Counted from the first letter of the stretch, positions 47,011 to 56,712 are shown. The stretch is 64,000 nt of DNA from Kitasatospora fiedleri (GCF_948472415.1 NZ_OX419519.1:1488001-1552000); one strand, 5' to 3'. The notes: generated from the sequence alone by a model not told the origin. Translations and numbers: made by a program.

Positions 47011-47889
47011 TCAGAGGGCGTGGAAGGGCAGGCCGGCGTCGGCGACCAGCTCGTCGCTCTCGTCGGGCGGGGCCAGGGTGGGGGTGCCGTCGCCGACCGG
47101 GACGACGCCCAGGTCGAGGAGTTCGGCCATCGCGGCGCTGCCGGCCAGGTCGCGGACCTGCAACTGGTAGCGGGCGGTGGTGCGGTAGGTGCCGCCGGAG
47201 TCGTCGGAGGTCTTCTGCAGGAAGCCGGAGTCGACCGGAAGGACACCGCCTTGGAGACGATGCCGGTGGTGGAGCCGGACAGCCGGCGGGCGTCCTTGGT
47301 GGCGCCGGTCGCGGAGCGGCGGGCCAGACCCGCCAGGCGGCCTCCAGGCCGGGGGCGTCGCTGGCCGGGTCGGTGTTGGCGCCCTCGGCCTCGGCGCGCT
47401 CCTCCAGCCGGCGGCACGCCTGCCGGACGAAGGCGTCCACGCCGTTGACGGTGACCCGGCCGAGGTAGCCGTCGTCGGCGAGGTCCTCGGGGCGGGGGAA
47501 GGCCAGCGCGGCCACCGCGAGGTGCGCGAGGCCGTGCAGGAAGCGGTCGGTGGACTCGTGGCGGCCCGCCGCGCGTAGTCGCCCATCCGGACGGCGAACA
47601 CCGACTCCTCGGCGGCGGCCACCGCCATCCCGGCCCGGGCCGAGACCTCCAGCACCACCAGGCCCATGCCGGTGGCGACGGCGTCGGCGAGCCGCCCGAA
47701 CGGCGGGTCCTCCCGGTAGCGGCGGACCAGTTCGCCGTACTCGGCGTCCCGGGCGGGCAGCAGCTTGGCCTGGAGGCCGAAGGAGACCAGCCGGGCGGCC
47801 TCGGTGACGTCCGCCGGGCTGATCGGCGCGGCGGCGGCGGCGGCCGGTTCGGCCTCGGGCGGTGTCCACGCCTCGCTGGTGGTGGTCAT
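47011..47889 (-). CDS. MksE/JetB-like condensin accessory protein (frame breaks)
   Basis: About 292 residues once corrected. The N-terminus ADVTEAARLVSFGLQAKLLP is followed by a helical domain and a C-terminal winged-helix-like part (ARRLSGSTTGIVSKAVSF, then VDSGFLQKTSDDSGGTYRTT). Breaks are inferred near 47570, 47330 and 47245, each restorable by one base. ATG 47889 has AAGGAG at an ideal distance. Family assignment rests on size, position between the kleisin-like and SMC-like genes, and the winged-helix look; the sequence similarity to MksE or JetB is not demonstrated. Confidence 0.62.
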   Translation of the reverse strand: MTTTSEAWTPPEAEPAAAAAAPISPADVTEAARLVSFGLQAKLLPARDAEYGELVRRYREDPPFGRLADAVATGMGLVVLEVSARAGMAVAAAEESVFAVRMGDYARRAATSPPTASCTASRTSRWPRWPSPAPRTSPTTATSAGSPSTAWTPSSGRRAAGWRSAPRPRAPTPTRPATPPAWRPPGGSGPPLRDRRHQGRPPAVRLHHRHRLQGGVLPVDSGFLQKTSDDSGGTYRTTARYQLQVRDLAGSAAMAELLDLGVVPVGDGTPTLAPPDESDELVADAGLPFHAL

Positions 47890-47904
47890 CCGAGGGCTCC
47901 TTCG

Positions 47905-47980
47905 ATCCGGGCGGTGCGGGCGGTACGGGCAGTGCGGGTGCTGCGGGCGGTACAGGCGGTGCGGGTGCTGCGGGCCTCGC
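47905..47980. repeat. Tandem repeat between the mksF-like and mksE-like genes
   Basis: GCGGGTGCTGCGGGCGGTAC and variants repeat about three times in the 94 bp gap, with a shorter GCGGTGCGGG subunit. Confidence 0.7.
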
Positions 47981-47983
47981 CGG

Positions 47984-49535
47984 TCACCCGGCGTCCCGGG
48001 CGGCCTTGGCGGCCTTCGCGTCCTTGCGGTCGGCGGCCATGCCCGCCGCGTCCAGCAGTGCGCTGCCGACGATCAGGTCGGCGCCGCCGAAGCCGGGGTC
48101 GTCCAGCCGGGTGCCGTCGTCGACGGCGAACAGCAGCCGTTCCTCGCCCTGCCGGTAGGCGGTGCCGACCGGCGGGCTGGCCGCGTGCACGGCCAGCAGG
48201 GCGACCAGGTAGGCGAGTTCGTCGCCGGTGCCGTCGCCGTCGAGTCCGGCGCCGCGGCGGCGGGCGTCGGCGAGCAGGCCGGAGAGCCGGCGCGGGGCGT
48301 CGGCGGGCAGGTCGAGCAGGTCGAGGGCGGCTTCCAGCTGGGCCTCGGAGAAGCGGCTGTCGTCGGGGGTGGCGACCAGGTCGGGCTCGGGGAGTTCGGC
48401 GCCGAGGTGCTCGCGCTCGACGGGCGGGGTGAGCAGCAGGTCGACCAGGTCGGTGACCCGGACCGCGACGGGGGTGCGCAGGCCGACGGCGCGGGCGAAG
48501 AACGCGTCGGTGGGGCGGGTGGCGTCGCCGAGCGGCAGGGTGAGGACGGGGGCCAGCAGTTGGCCGTACAGGTCGATGCCGCTGCGGGCGGTGGGCGCGG
48601 CGAACGCCTGCCGGTCCTGCTCGGCGCGGAACAGCGGGCCGGCCTCCAGCAGCCGGGTCTGGAGCTGGGTGTGGCGGCGGATGCAGTCCTTGACGATGTC
48701 GACCAGTTCGGCGGCGCGGCGCTTGTGCTCGCCGTCGACGCTCTCGTCGCGGGCCTTGCGGATGTTGGTGAGGATCGCGTTCTCGTGCCGGTAGCGGTCG
48801 GCGATGTGGTCGAGCGCCTCGTCGATCAGGTCGGGGACGGTCTCCATCCAGTCGACCGCGCGGACGTTGCGCCGGGTGGCCTCCAGGGCGCGGCGCAGCG
48901 TCTCGGCGTACTGGACGGTGCGGTAGCGGGCCTGTTCGGCGGCGAGCTGGGCGTCGGCGAGGCGGCCGCGGCGGATCAGCACCTCCAGCTTGACCTCGGC
49001 GGCGATCTGGGCGCTGGTCACGTCGGTGTCGAGCGCGCCGACCAGCACGTTGACGGCCTCGTCGGTGGTGCGCAGGTACACCCCGCCGTCCTGGCCGGGG
49101 ACTTCCTCGATCAGCTTGAAGTCGTAGTCGCGGCGGGTGTACTCGCCGTCCGGGCCGAAGGTGCCGTAGACGGCGCGGAAGCCGCGGTCCACGCTGCCGA
49201 CGTTGATCAGCGACTCCAGCACCCAGCGGGCGACCCGCTCGTGCTCGGCGGCGGCCCGCTGCGGGTTCTGGGCGGCGATCCGGGGGAGCAGGCGGCTGAG
49301 CACTATGTCCGGTCGGCGCCGGTGTCGAAGTCCATGTTGAGCGTGACCAGGTCGATCGCGGCGAGGCCGACCTCGGCCATCGCGTACGAGGCGTACTCGC
49401 CGGCCAGGTTGACCTTCCGGCTGTCCAGGTCGTGCAGCGGGGCGGTGCAGGCCAGCGCCTTGAGGCGGCGGGCGAGCCCCTCGTCGGCGGCCGGGCCGGG
49501 GCGGGCCGGGTGGGTTGGTCGGCGATGGCGGTCAC
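47984..49535 (-). CDS. MksF/JetA-like kleisin-type protein (two frame breaks)
   Basis: About 517 residues when corrected. Mostly helical: LHDLDSRKVNLAGEYASYAM near the N-terminus, VLESLINVGSVDRGFRAVYG, then TTDEAVNVLVGALDTDVTSA and a long helical stretch with YRTVQYAETLRRALEATRRN and VPDLIDEALDHIADRYRHEN. This resembles the helical middle region of MukF/MksF/JetA. The start GTG 49535 and the body are joined through breaks near 49480 and 49310. First gene of the condensin-like operon. Confidence 0.65.
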
Positions 49536-49604
49536 GGTGGACAAGATTAGGGCTTTCCGCGGACAGGTCCGAAAAGTCCCTTTCGGGCGGGCTGTCCCGG
49601 CATG

Positions 49605-49633
49605 TTGAACACGTTCAAATTCAGGTCTAGAGT
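49605..49633 (+). promoter_or_regulatory. Promoter with overlapping palindrome
   Basis: TTGAAC (49605-49610) and TAGAGT (49628-49633) are 17 bp apart, a good vegetative promoter. The -35 lies in TTGAAC-AC-GTTCAA (49605-49618), a dyad suited to a repressor. It points at the membrane-protein gene at 49688 and lies 70 bp from the divergent condensin operon start. Confidence 0.65.
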
Positions 49634-49687
49634 CCAAGGCGCGACACCGTGTGCCGTCTCCGGCACCCGCGCCATGAGGGGGGTCCC

Positions 49688-50276
49688 ATGTCCGACATCG
49701 CCACCGTCCCCGCCGGTTCCACCACGGCGGGACCGGATTCCGCGTCCACCACCGACACGCACTCGTCCGCCGCCGCATCCGGCGCTGGCTCTGGCTGTTC
49801 ATCGCCTGCCTGGTGCTCAGCGGCCTGACCGCCTTCCCGCTCCAGTCCGAGACCTCGCTGCTGGCCCGCCTGGTCGACGCCACCGGCCTGGACTCCGCCT
49901 TCCCCGCCCTCGACGCCTGGGTCCACCGGGTCAGCGAGGGCGTCGCCGACGGCTACGGCCGCCACCCCTTCCTCGCCTACGGCACCGACTGGCTGGCCTT
50001 CGCGCCACCTGGTGATCGCCGCCGCCTTCCGGCCGCGCCCTGCGCGACCCGGTCCGCAACATCTGGGTGATCCGCTGCCTGCGGGGCGTCGTCCCGCTCG
50101 CCCTGATCTGCGGCCCGCTGCGCGGCATCCGCGCTGTTCTGGCAGTTTGTCGACATGTCGTTCGGCCTCGTCGGCCTCGTCCCCTGCTGGTCGTCCACCG
50201 TCTGATCCGCGCCCTGGAGTGGCAGCAGGCCGTCACCGCCCACCACGACTTCGCCCGGGCCGTCCCCAGCCCCTGA
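49688..50276 (+). CDS. Small membrane protein, several frame breaks
   Basis: About 196 residues if restored; not recognised. Hydrophobic helices can be read in pieces: RRWLWLFIACLVLSGLTAFP, then WLAFA followed by LVIAAAF, GVVPLALICGPLRGI, and LFWQFVDMSFGLVGLVPC. The C-terminus is VHRLIRALEWQQAVTAHHDF. Breaks are inferred near 49762, 50003, 50035, 50130 and 50195. GTG/ATG choice: ATG 49688 (MSDIATVPAGSTT). The many breaks make every boundary tentative. Confidence 0.5.
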
Positions 50277-50573
50277 GTCCCCCGCTCCACCGGCACGGAG
50301 TGGAGAGCCTCCTGGGGAAGGCTCGGCACTCCGTGCCGTACCCCGACTCCGCGGCGGCGACGCACCGGTACGCGTTCTCGTCCGCCACCGCCGCCGGGTC
50401 CACCGCCGCGGACCGGGCCGTCAGCGCGGCCGTCAGCGCGTCCACGGCGAGCACCCGGTACCGCGCCCCGCCCACCTCCCGCTCCCGGTACGGCGCCCGC
50501 CGCCCCACCCCGGGGTGGGGCGGCACGTCGGCGCAGGCGGCGGTCGATGCGTCCCGGTCGGTGCCTCGTCCAT
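50277..50573 (-). CDS. Hypothetical protein (tentative, frame break)
   Basis: Codons with G/C third positions favour the reading RAPYREREVGGARYRVLAVD and ALTARSAAVDPAAVADENAY. The nearest start, ATG 50573, is in another frame, so a base may be missing near 50560. No known motif. The 3' end is unclear because codon bias fades after ECRAF. Confidence 0.3.
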
Positions 50574-50582
50574 CCGGGGAGG

Positions 50583-51042
50583 CTAGCCCCGGCCGCCGAC
50601 AGCCCGCGGCCGGTGCGGTAGCGCCGTCAGCCGCAGGTCGCCCTCCCAGGACTCGCAGCGGACGGTGCCGGTGGGAAGTCGAGTTCGAGGGCGGTGCGGC
50701 CGGTGTGCGGGGTGAACTCCTGGCGGGTGGCGAGGACGGGGTGGCCGAGGTGCGGGCGAAGGGGTGCCGGTGGGGGCGTCGCGGACGTCGAGGCGGCCCC
50801 ACTCGCCCAGGTCGAGGTCGGCGTGCGGCCGCTGGTCGGCGACGATCAGGCACCAGTCGCTGCCGGTGGCGACGAAGGTGCAGCCGCCGCGGTCGTCGCG
50901 CAGCCAGACCACCACGGGCTCGGCCGCCCGCTCGCCCTGGTGGGAGTACCAGGACGCGACCACGCCGGTCAGCCGGCGGCCGACCAGGGCGGCGAGGTCG
51001 GGGTCCGGGGCCGTGCGCGGGGCACATGGCGGGCGCGGTCAC
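50583..51042 (-). CDS. Hypothetical protein downstream of DUF2804 gene (frame breaks)
   Basis: About 150 residues when corrected; not recognised. Readable blocks: LAALVGRRLTGVVASWYSHQ, VVVWLRDDRGGCTFVATGSD, VLATRQEFTPHTGRTALELD and CESWEGDLRLTALP. It looks like a compact beta-rich cytosolic protein. The start GTG 51042 overlaps the DUF2804 stop (GTGA). Breaks are inferred near 51010, 50760 and 50690. Confidence 0.5.
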
Positions 51043-52101
51043 CAGCGCATCCGGACGTCCTCGGCCCAGCCCAGCAGTCCGTCCACCGCGACCCGCAGGC
51101 CCTCGTCGGTGCGGACGGTGCCCGCGTAGTGGCCGAAGCACTGGTCGGTGCGGTTGGCGACGAACCCCGCCTCGGTGCGGGTGCGGCGGTCGTGGAAGGG
51201 GGTGAAGGTGAGGTCGACCCGGTCGCCGTCGGGGGTGGTGATCCGCCAGGGGGCGAGCGGGTCGGCGGGGTCGTGGTGCCAGGCGAGTTCGGTGCCGATC
51301 TTGCTGAGGCGGCCGTCCACGCAGAGCGCGTTCTCGGTGCTGCCGGTGCGACCGTCCACTGCCCGCCGAACTGGAGGCCCACGGTGCGCCCGTCGGTGCG
51401 GCCGGACGCCGCGCCCCAGTTCCAGCCGAGCGAGCGCGGCCAGCGCCCCCGGCCGTGGTCGAGCACGCCCCAGGAGTCGTCCCCGAAGTCGTACGTGCGG
51501 TCGCCGAGCCGGACGGTGCCGGTGGCGGGGCGGGCGGTGTGCTTGGAGGTGTACTGGAAGCGCCGCTCGTCCCAGGGGACGACCACCGACAGGGTCTCGT
51601 GACCGTCGGGCAGCGCGACCAGCAGGTCGGCCTCCAGCGGGCGCAGGTCGGCGGTGAGGGCGCGGGCGCGCAGCCGGGTGCCGCCGGGTTCGTGGGTGAT
51701 CGAGATCCGGACCCGGCGGCGGCCGGGCCGCTCCGGGCCGACGGTGAGGTCCGCGCCGTGCGGGCCGCCGGAGCCGGCGACGCCCTCGGGGAAGGCGGTG
51801 CGGCGGGTCGGCAGGCCGGGGGCGATCGCGGTGCGCTCGTGCTCCTCCAGGACGCCGTGCCCGTCCCAGGCGAGGAAGTACGCGTGTCGAGGGTGAGGAA
51901 GTCCAGGTCGCTGACGGTGAGCGCGAGCAGGTGGGTGGGCGTGGTGACGCACCAGTACTCCCAGCGCTTGGTGCGCCCCCAGCCGCGCAGGTTGGCGCGG
52001 TGCAGCGGGGTGCGCGACCAGCCGACGGCCCCGCGGTCGAGCCGCCCGTCGGGGCGGCACAGGTCGACGGGGGCGGTGATCTCTCGCTCGTGGGTCGCCA
52101 T
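51039..52101 (-). CDS. DUF2804 family protein (two frame breaks)
   Basis: About 355 residues. The N-terminus has the DUF2804 pattern LCRPDGRLDRGAVGWSRTPL and RWEYWCVTTPTHLLALTVSD. The middle has RYD-like blocks VVPWDERRFQYTSKHTARP and WGVLDHGRGRWPRSLGWNWG. The C-terminus has FGHYAGTVRTDEGLRVAVDG. Breaks lie near 51885 and 51355. The start is ATG 52101 (MATHEREITAPV). The function of the family is unknown; similarity to lipocalin-like carotenoid 1,2-hydratase folds has been noted in general. Confidence 0.78.
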
Positions 52102-52204
52102 CCGCGCACCCTACTGCCGCGGCCCGCGCGCGAGCCACGGACGGACGCGCGCGGGCCGTCCTCCCCCCGGGACGAACGGCCCACCGCAAAGGCCCGGTGC
52201 GGCG

Positions 52205-53659
52205 CTACTTGGTGCCCGCCCCCTCCGGGACGGCGGACAGCGACGTGCCGTCCGCCGGCCGGCCGGGCCGCCGCCCGCCACCGCGCGGCGGACGCCGGGG
52301 ATGGCGAGGGTGACCAGGGCGGCCGCGACGGCCGCGCCCGCGCCGATCAGGAAGGCGGTGCGGAAGCCGCTCTCCGACGGCAGCACGTGGCCGTGGAAGT
52401 CGGTGGTCAGGTGGGCCAGCACCACGCCGATGACGGCGGAGGAGCTGGAGGTGCCGATGGAGCGCATCAGGGTGTTGAGGCCGTTGGCGGCGGCGGTCTC
52501 GGAGACCGGGACGGCACCCATGATCAGGGCGGGCATGGCCGCGTAGGCGAACGCGATGCCGCCGCTGATCAGGCAGGAGAAGACCAGCACGCCCCAGGCG
52601 TGGCCCATCAGGGCCAGCGCGGAGAGGTAGCCGCAGGTGATGACGACGGCGCCGACCAGCAGCGAGACCTTGGGGCCCTTGGCCTTGGAGAGCTTGGCGG
52701 AGATCGGCGAGAGCAGCATCATGACCAGGCCGGCGGGGGCCATCCAGAGGCCGGCGGCGACCATCGACTGGCCGAGGCCGTAGCCGGTGGCGGTGGGCAT
52801 CTGGAGCAGCTGCGGGGAGACCAGGCTCATCGCGTACATCGCGAAGCCGATCACCACGGAGGCGAGGTTGGTCATCAGCACCTGGCGGCGGGCGCTGGTG
52901 CGCAGGTCGACCAGCGGCTGTTCGGTGCGCAGCTCCCACCAGCCCCAGACCGGGAGCACCACGACGGTGGCGGCGAGCATGCCCAGGGTGGTGCCGGAGC
53001 CCCAGCCCCAGTCGCTGCCCTTGGAGATGGCGAGCAGCAGGGCGACCAGTCCGATGGTGAGCCCGATCGCGCCAACCACGTCGAAGCGTCCGCCGGAGCG
53101 CACCGGGGACTCGGGGACGAGGAGGAACACGGCGGCGGCGACCACCGCGCCGAGCGCGGCGGAGATCCAGAACAGCGCGTGCCAGCTGGTGTTCTGGGCG
53201 ATGACGGCGGACAGCGGCAGGCCGAACGCGCCGCCGATGCGAGCGAGGAACTCATCAGCGCCATCGAGGAGCCGAGCTTCTGCGGCGGCAGTTCGTCGCG
53301 CATGATGCTGATGCCGAGCGGGATGACGCCGGCGCCGATGCCCTGGAGCGCGCGGCCGACCACCATCGGGGCGAGCGAGCTGCTGAAACCGCAGACAGCG
53401 AGCCGATGACGAGCATGGTGAGGCTGGCGAGCAGGATTCGGCGCTTGCCGTACATGTCGCCGAGTCGGCCGAGCACCGGGGTGGCCACGGCACCGGCCAG
53501 CAGGGTGGCGGTGATCGCCCAGGACGCGTTGGCGGCCGTGGTGTGGAGCAGGTTCGGCAGGTCCGGGATCAGCGGGACGACCAGGGTCTGCATCAGCGAG
53601 ACCACGATGCCCGCGCCGGCGAGCACTCCGACGACGGGGCCGGTGCGTGCCTGACTCAT
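52205..53659 (-). CDS. MFS drug transporter, DHA2/EmrB-QacA type (three frame breaks)
   Basis: About 485 residues and 14 helices. Motif A is VLGRLGDMYGKRRILLASL; motif C-like GRALQGIGAGVIPLGI follows. Later blocks include VLLVGAVVITCGYLSALAL and SETAAANGLNTLMRSIGTSS. The start ATG 53659 (MSQARTGPVVGVLAG) has GGAAG upstream. Breaks are near 53393, 53241 and 52262; the corrected C-terminus ends SLSAVPEGAGTK. Divergent from a MarR regulator with a strong palindrome between them, so likely a substrate-induced multidrug exporter. Confidence 0.82.
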
Positions 53660-53695
53660 GGGGTACTTCCATCTCTTCGGCTGGGTATGCATGAT

Positions 53696-53723
53696 GCACA
53701 CAATATGTACCATACATATGTGC
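53696..53723. promoter_or_regulatory. MarR-type palindromic operator
   Basis: ATATGTA (53703-53709) and TACATAT (53713-53719) are perfect inverted arms around CCA, flanked by GCACA (53696-53700) and TGTGC (53719-53723). AT-rich and placed between the exporter and the MarR gene, it should regulate both. Confidence 0.75.
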
Positions 53724-53770
53724 TGCTCGCGGGATATGCTGCCGAAAAGTGACGCACGGGACGGAGGAGC

Positions 53771-54232
53771 ATGCGGCGCGCCAAGGAACTCGCCCTGATC
53801 GAACGGGAAATGATGCTGCTCGCCCGCCACCAGGTGCTCGCCACCGCCCGGACCGACGGCGGCCCCGACGCCCTGGAGCGCAGCGCCTACACCCTGCTCA
53901 GCCGGATCGAGACCGAGGGCCCGCTGACCATCGGTCAGCTCGCCGAGGCGTTCGGGCTGGACACCTCCACCGTCAACCGGCAGAGCGCCGCGATGCTGCG
54001 GGCCGGGCTGGTCGACCGCATCTCCGACCCGGACGGCGGAGTGGCCCGCAAGCTGCGGATCACCCAGGAGGGCCTGCGCCGCCTGCGCCAGGACCGCGAC
54101 TGGTCGATCGAGGGCCTGTCCCGGGTGGTCACCGGCTGGACGGCCGAGGACCTGGCCGCCTTCGCCGAGGTGCTGGAGCGCTTCAACCGGGACATCGAAC
54201 AGCTCCAGGGCCGCCCCTGGCCGCGCCACTGA
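53771..54232 (+). CDS. MarR-family regulator
   Basis: 153 residues. The winged HTH has LTIGQLAEAFGLDTSTVNRQ as the recognition region, followed by the wing VDRISDPDGGVARKLRITQE with the conserved Asp and Arg. The start is ATG 53771 with GGAGG-like sequence just upstream (GACGGAGGAGC). Divergent from the MFS exporter and likely its repressor. Confidence 0.9.
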   Translation: MRRAKELALIEREMMLLARHQVLATARTDGGPDALERSAYTLLSRIETEGPLTIGQLAEAFGLDTSTVNRQSAAMLRAGLVDRISDPDGGVARKLRITQEGLRRLRQDRDWSIEGLSRVVTGWTAEDLAAFAEVLERFNRDIEQLQGRPWPRH

Positions 54233-54467
54233 CCCTCCCGCCCGTCCGCTCCCCGACGCCGCGTCAACCCGCGGCCACGGACGCTCCCCCCGACGGGCGT
54301 TGCGCCGAGCGGGTGGCCGTCACGACGCCCGTCCGCGACCCGGCGGGTAAAAACCTGTCACCCGGGTCGCGACCGCCGCCCCGGCCGAAACGATCAGGCC
54401 CTACGATCAGCCCAGGAGCGGAGCCCGGGCCCGGATCGGCCCGCGCGGAAGGGCGGACGGGGAGAAA

Positions 54468-55243
54468 GTGGCCGACGCGGTGATCGACCTCAATGCGGAC
54501 CTCGGCGAGGGCTTCGGACGCTGGAGCCTGACCGACGACGACGCCCTGCTCTCGGTGGTCACCAGCGCCAACGTCGCCTGCGGCTTCCACGCCGGCGACC
54601 CGTCCACGATGCGCCGGGTCTGCTCGCTGGCCGCCGAGCGCGGGTGCGGATCGGCGCCCAGGTCTCCTACCGCGACCTGGCCGGGTTCGGCCGCCGCGCC
54701 ATGGACGTCCCGCCGGACGAACTCGCCGACGAGGTCGCCTACCAGATCGGCGCGCTCCAGGTGTTCGCCCGCGCGGCCGGCTCCCGGGTCTCCTACGTCA
54801 AGCCGCACGGCGCGCTCTACAACCGGGTGGTGCAGGACAACGAGCAGGCGGAGGCCGTGGTCTCCGGCGTCCTGCGGGCCGGCGCGGTCTGCGACGGGCC
54901 GCTGCCGCTGCTCGGCCTGCCCGGCTCCCGGCTGCTGGCGGTGGCCGAGGGCGTCGGACTGCCCGTGGTCACCGAGGCGTTCGCCGACCGCGCCTACACC
55001 TGGGCCGGCACCCTCGTCCCGCGCCGCGAACCGGACGCCGTCGTGCACGACCCCGAGGCCGTCATCGCGCGCGCCGTCGGCATCGCCCGGGACGGCACCG
55101 CCACCGCCGTCAGCGGCGAGCCCATCACCGTCCGGGCCCGCTCGCTCTGCGTCCACGGCGACACCCCCGGCGCGGCCCAACTCGCCTGGCGCATCCGCGG
55201 CGCACTCGCCTCCGCGGGCGTCCGCGTCGAAGCCTTCACCTGA
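54468..55243 (+). CDS. pxpA: 5-oxoprolinase subunit A, LamB/YcsF family (one frame break)
   Basis: About 258 residues. The family N-terminus is [15 protein letters not shown] and [17 protein letters not shown]; the middle is [19 protein letters not shown] and [10 protein letters not shown]. PxpA normally works with PxpB and PxpC to open 5-oxoproline to glutamate with ATP; neither partner is in the window. The break is near 54640: [10 protein letters not shown] should read [17 protein letters not shown] 54468 has GGGGAGA upstream. Confidence 0.88.
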
Positions 55244-55496
55244 GCCTTCACCTGACCGGCGCCCCGGGAAAATTCCTCGAATTCCCACTCCCCCGTCCAC
55301 CCCGGAAAGGCCCCTCCCCGGCCCTCCACCCCACCCCCGCACGCCTGCGCCCCCACCCGCGACCGTGGCGGCCACCCCGCGCCGAAACCCCCGCCGCGGG
55401 GCGCACGCGCCCTCGCCGAATAGCCCCTGACCTGGTGTTCCATCGATTTTCCCCTAGGGTTGGCGACACCGCAGGACACCGTCGGAGGGGACCGTC
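55244..55496. other. Intergenic region before the GyrB-like gene
   Basis: 253 bp without a gene. The final 60 bp are AT-richer and include TAGGGT near 55453, a possible -10. No strong hairpin. Confidence 0.35.
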
Positions 55497-56519
55497 ATGA
55501 GCGAGTACAGCGCTGCGCACATCCAGGTGCTGGAGTGGCCGGAAGTAGTGCGGAAGCGGCCCGGGATGTACACCGGGTCGACCGGCGTACGCGGGCTGCA
55601 CCAACTGCTGTACGAGGCGCTGGACCCGGCGGCGGACGCCCTCCTGCTGGGCCGGGCGAGCCGCATCGAGATCGCCCTGACCGCCGACGGCGGCGTCCGG
55701 ATCACCCACGACGGCCACCTCGACGACCTGCCGGAACGCCTGACCCGCTTCTGGACGCCTCAACGCCCCGCCGTCCGCCGACTCCACCTCTCGCTCTTCG
55801 CCCTCGGCCCCTCCGTCGTCAACGCGCTCTCCGTCCGGCTGGTCGCGGAGGAGCACCGCGACGGCGCGGTGCTCCGGCAGGAGTACGCCCGGGGCGAGCG
55901 GGTCACCCCGCCCACCGAGACCGGGCCCACCGACCGCAACGGCACCGACCTCACCTTCCACCCCGACCCGGAGGTGTTCGAGACGGTCGTCTTCCACTAC
56001 GACACCGTCGCCGCCCACCTGGACGAACTCGCCCTCCTCAACCGGGAACTGGACTTCACCCTCACCGACGAACGCACCACCCCGCCCCGCGTCGGATGCT
56101 TCCACCACCCCGGCGGCCCGGCCGACTTCACCACCCGGCTCGGCGGCGACCCCGCCGCCACCCTCACCGCCGCGGCCGAGGACGAACGGATGGGCGGCAC
56201 CGTCGACCTCGCCCTCAGCTGGACCGGCCGCGGCGGCATCCGCTGCTACGCCAACAGCCGCCGCACCAGCGGCGGCACCCATCTGGAGGGCTTCCACGAC
56301 GGCCTGCGGGCCGCGCTGCTCCCGTACCCGGGCGAGCACGCCCTGCGCGCGGCGCTCGCCGAACTGACGGCGGTCGTCTCGGTGAAGCTCGACGACCCGC
56401 ACTACGAAGGCTCCACCCACGAGACACTGGGCAACCACCCGGTCCGCGCCCGCGTCGCCGAGACCGTCCGGCGCGCGGTGGAAGCCTGGCTGGTCGAGCA
56501 CCCCCGGACCTTCGGGTGA
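55497..56519 (+). CDS. GyrB-like GHKL/transducer protein lacking the TOPRIM domain
   Basis: 340 residues. The start aligns with gyrase B: VLEWPEVVRKRPGMYTGSTG, GLHQLLYEALDPAADALLLG. The gyrase ATP-site residues are partly lost: the Glu of YEALDP remains, but the Asn that binds Mg is replaced, and the DGRGIP loop reads THDGHLDDLP. The second half matches the transducer domain, with CYANSRRTSGGTHLEGFHDG and VSVKLDDPHYEGSTHETLGN, including the QTK-region analogue. It stops before TOPRIM. Likely a regulatory or decoy paralogue rather than a topoisomerase. The start is ATG 55497 with GGAGG upstream. Confidence 0.82.
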   Translation: MSEYSAAHIQVLEWPEVVRKRPGMYTGSTGVRGLHQLLYEALDPAADALLLGRASRIEIALTADGGVRITHDGHLDDLPERLTRFWTPQRPAVRRLHLSLFALGPSVVNALSVRLVAEEHRDGAVLRQEYARGERVTPPTETGPTDRNGTDLTFHPDPEVFETVVFHYDTVAAHLDELALLNRELDFTLTDERTTPPRVGCFHHPGGPADFTTRLGGDPAATLTAAAEDERMGGTVDLALSWTGRGGIRCYANSRRTSGGTHLEGFHDGLRAALLPYPGEHALRAALAELTAVVSVKLDDPHYEGSTHETLGNHPVRARVAETVRRAVEAWLVEHPRTFG

Positions 56520-56538
56520 CCCCTCGGAGCGCGGACGG

Positions 56539-56640
56539 TCAGGTCAGGGCGAGCAGGCCGACCGCGAGGGCGGCGGTGCCGAGGCCGGCGAGCCGGCCGC
56601 GGTGGATGCGTTCGGCGAGGACGGCACGGGCCGCCACGTC
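56539..56640 (-). pseudogene. C-terminal remnant of an EamA/DMT-type transporter
   Basis: The last readable residues AVLAERIHRGRLAGLGTAAL and AVGLLALT end at a stop at 56539. This matches the typical C-terminal helix of EamA transporters (GE.....L.G..L...G). No upstream coding part remains before the GNAT gene, so it looks like a deletion relic. The call is based on a short stretch. Confidence 0.4.
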
Positions 56641-56712
56641 CGTCGCCCGCCGCCACTCACCGCCGCCGAAACCCGCTTGCCGCGCCCCCGCCCCCGGTGC
56701 TCTGCTCGACCC

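Noticed and set aside
42339..47468. Long plus-strand open frame opposite the SMC-like gene
   Set aside because: Gly/Val/Ala-rich shadow of the coiled-coil gene; the minus strand has Walker A, signature and Walker B motifs.
42236..49687. Search for a JetD/MksG nuclease beside the condensin-like genes
   Set aside because: No TOPRIM or DUF2220-like protein found on either strand; flanking genes are a GH16 fusion and a small membrane protein.
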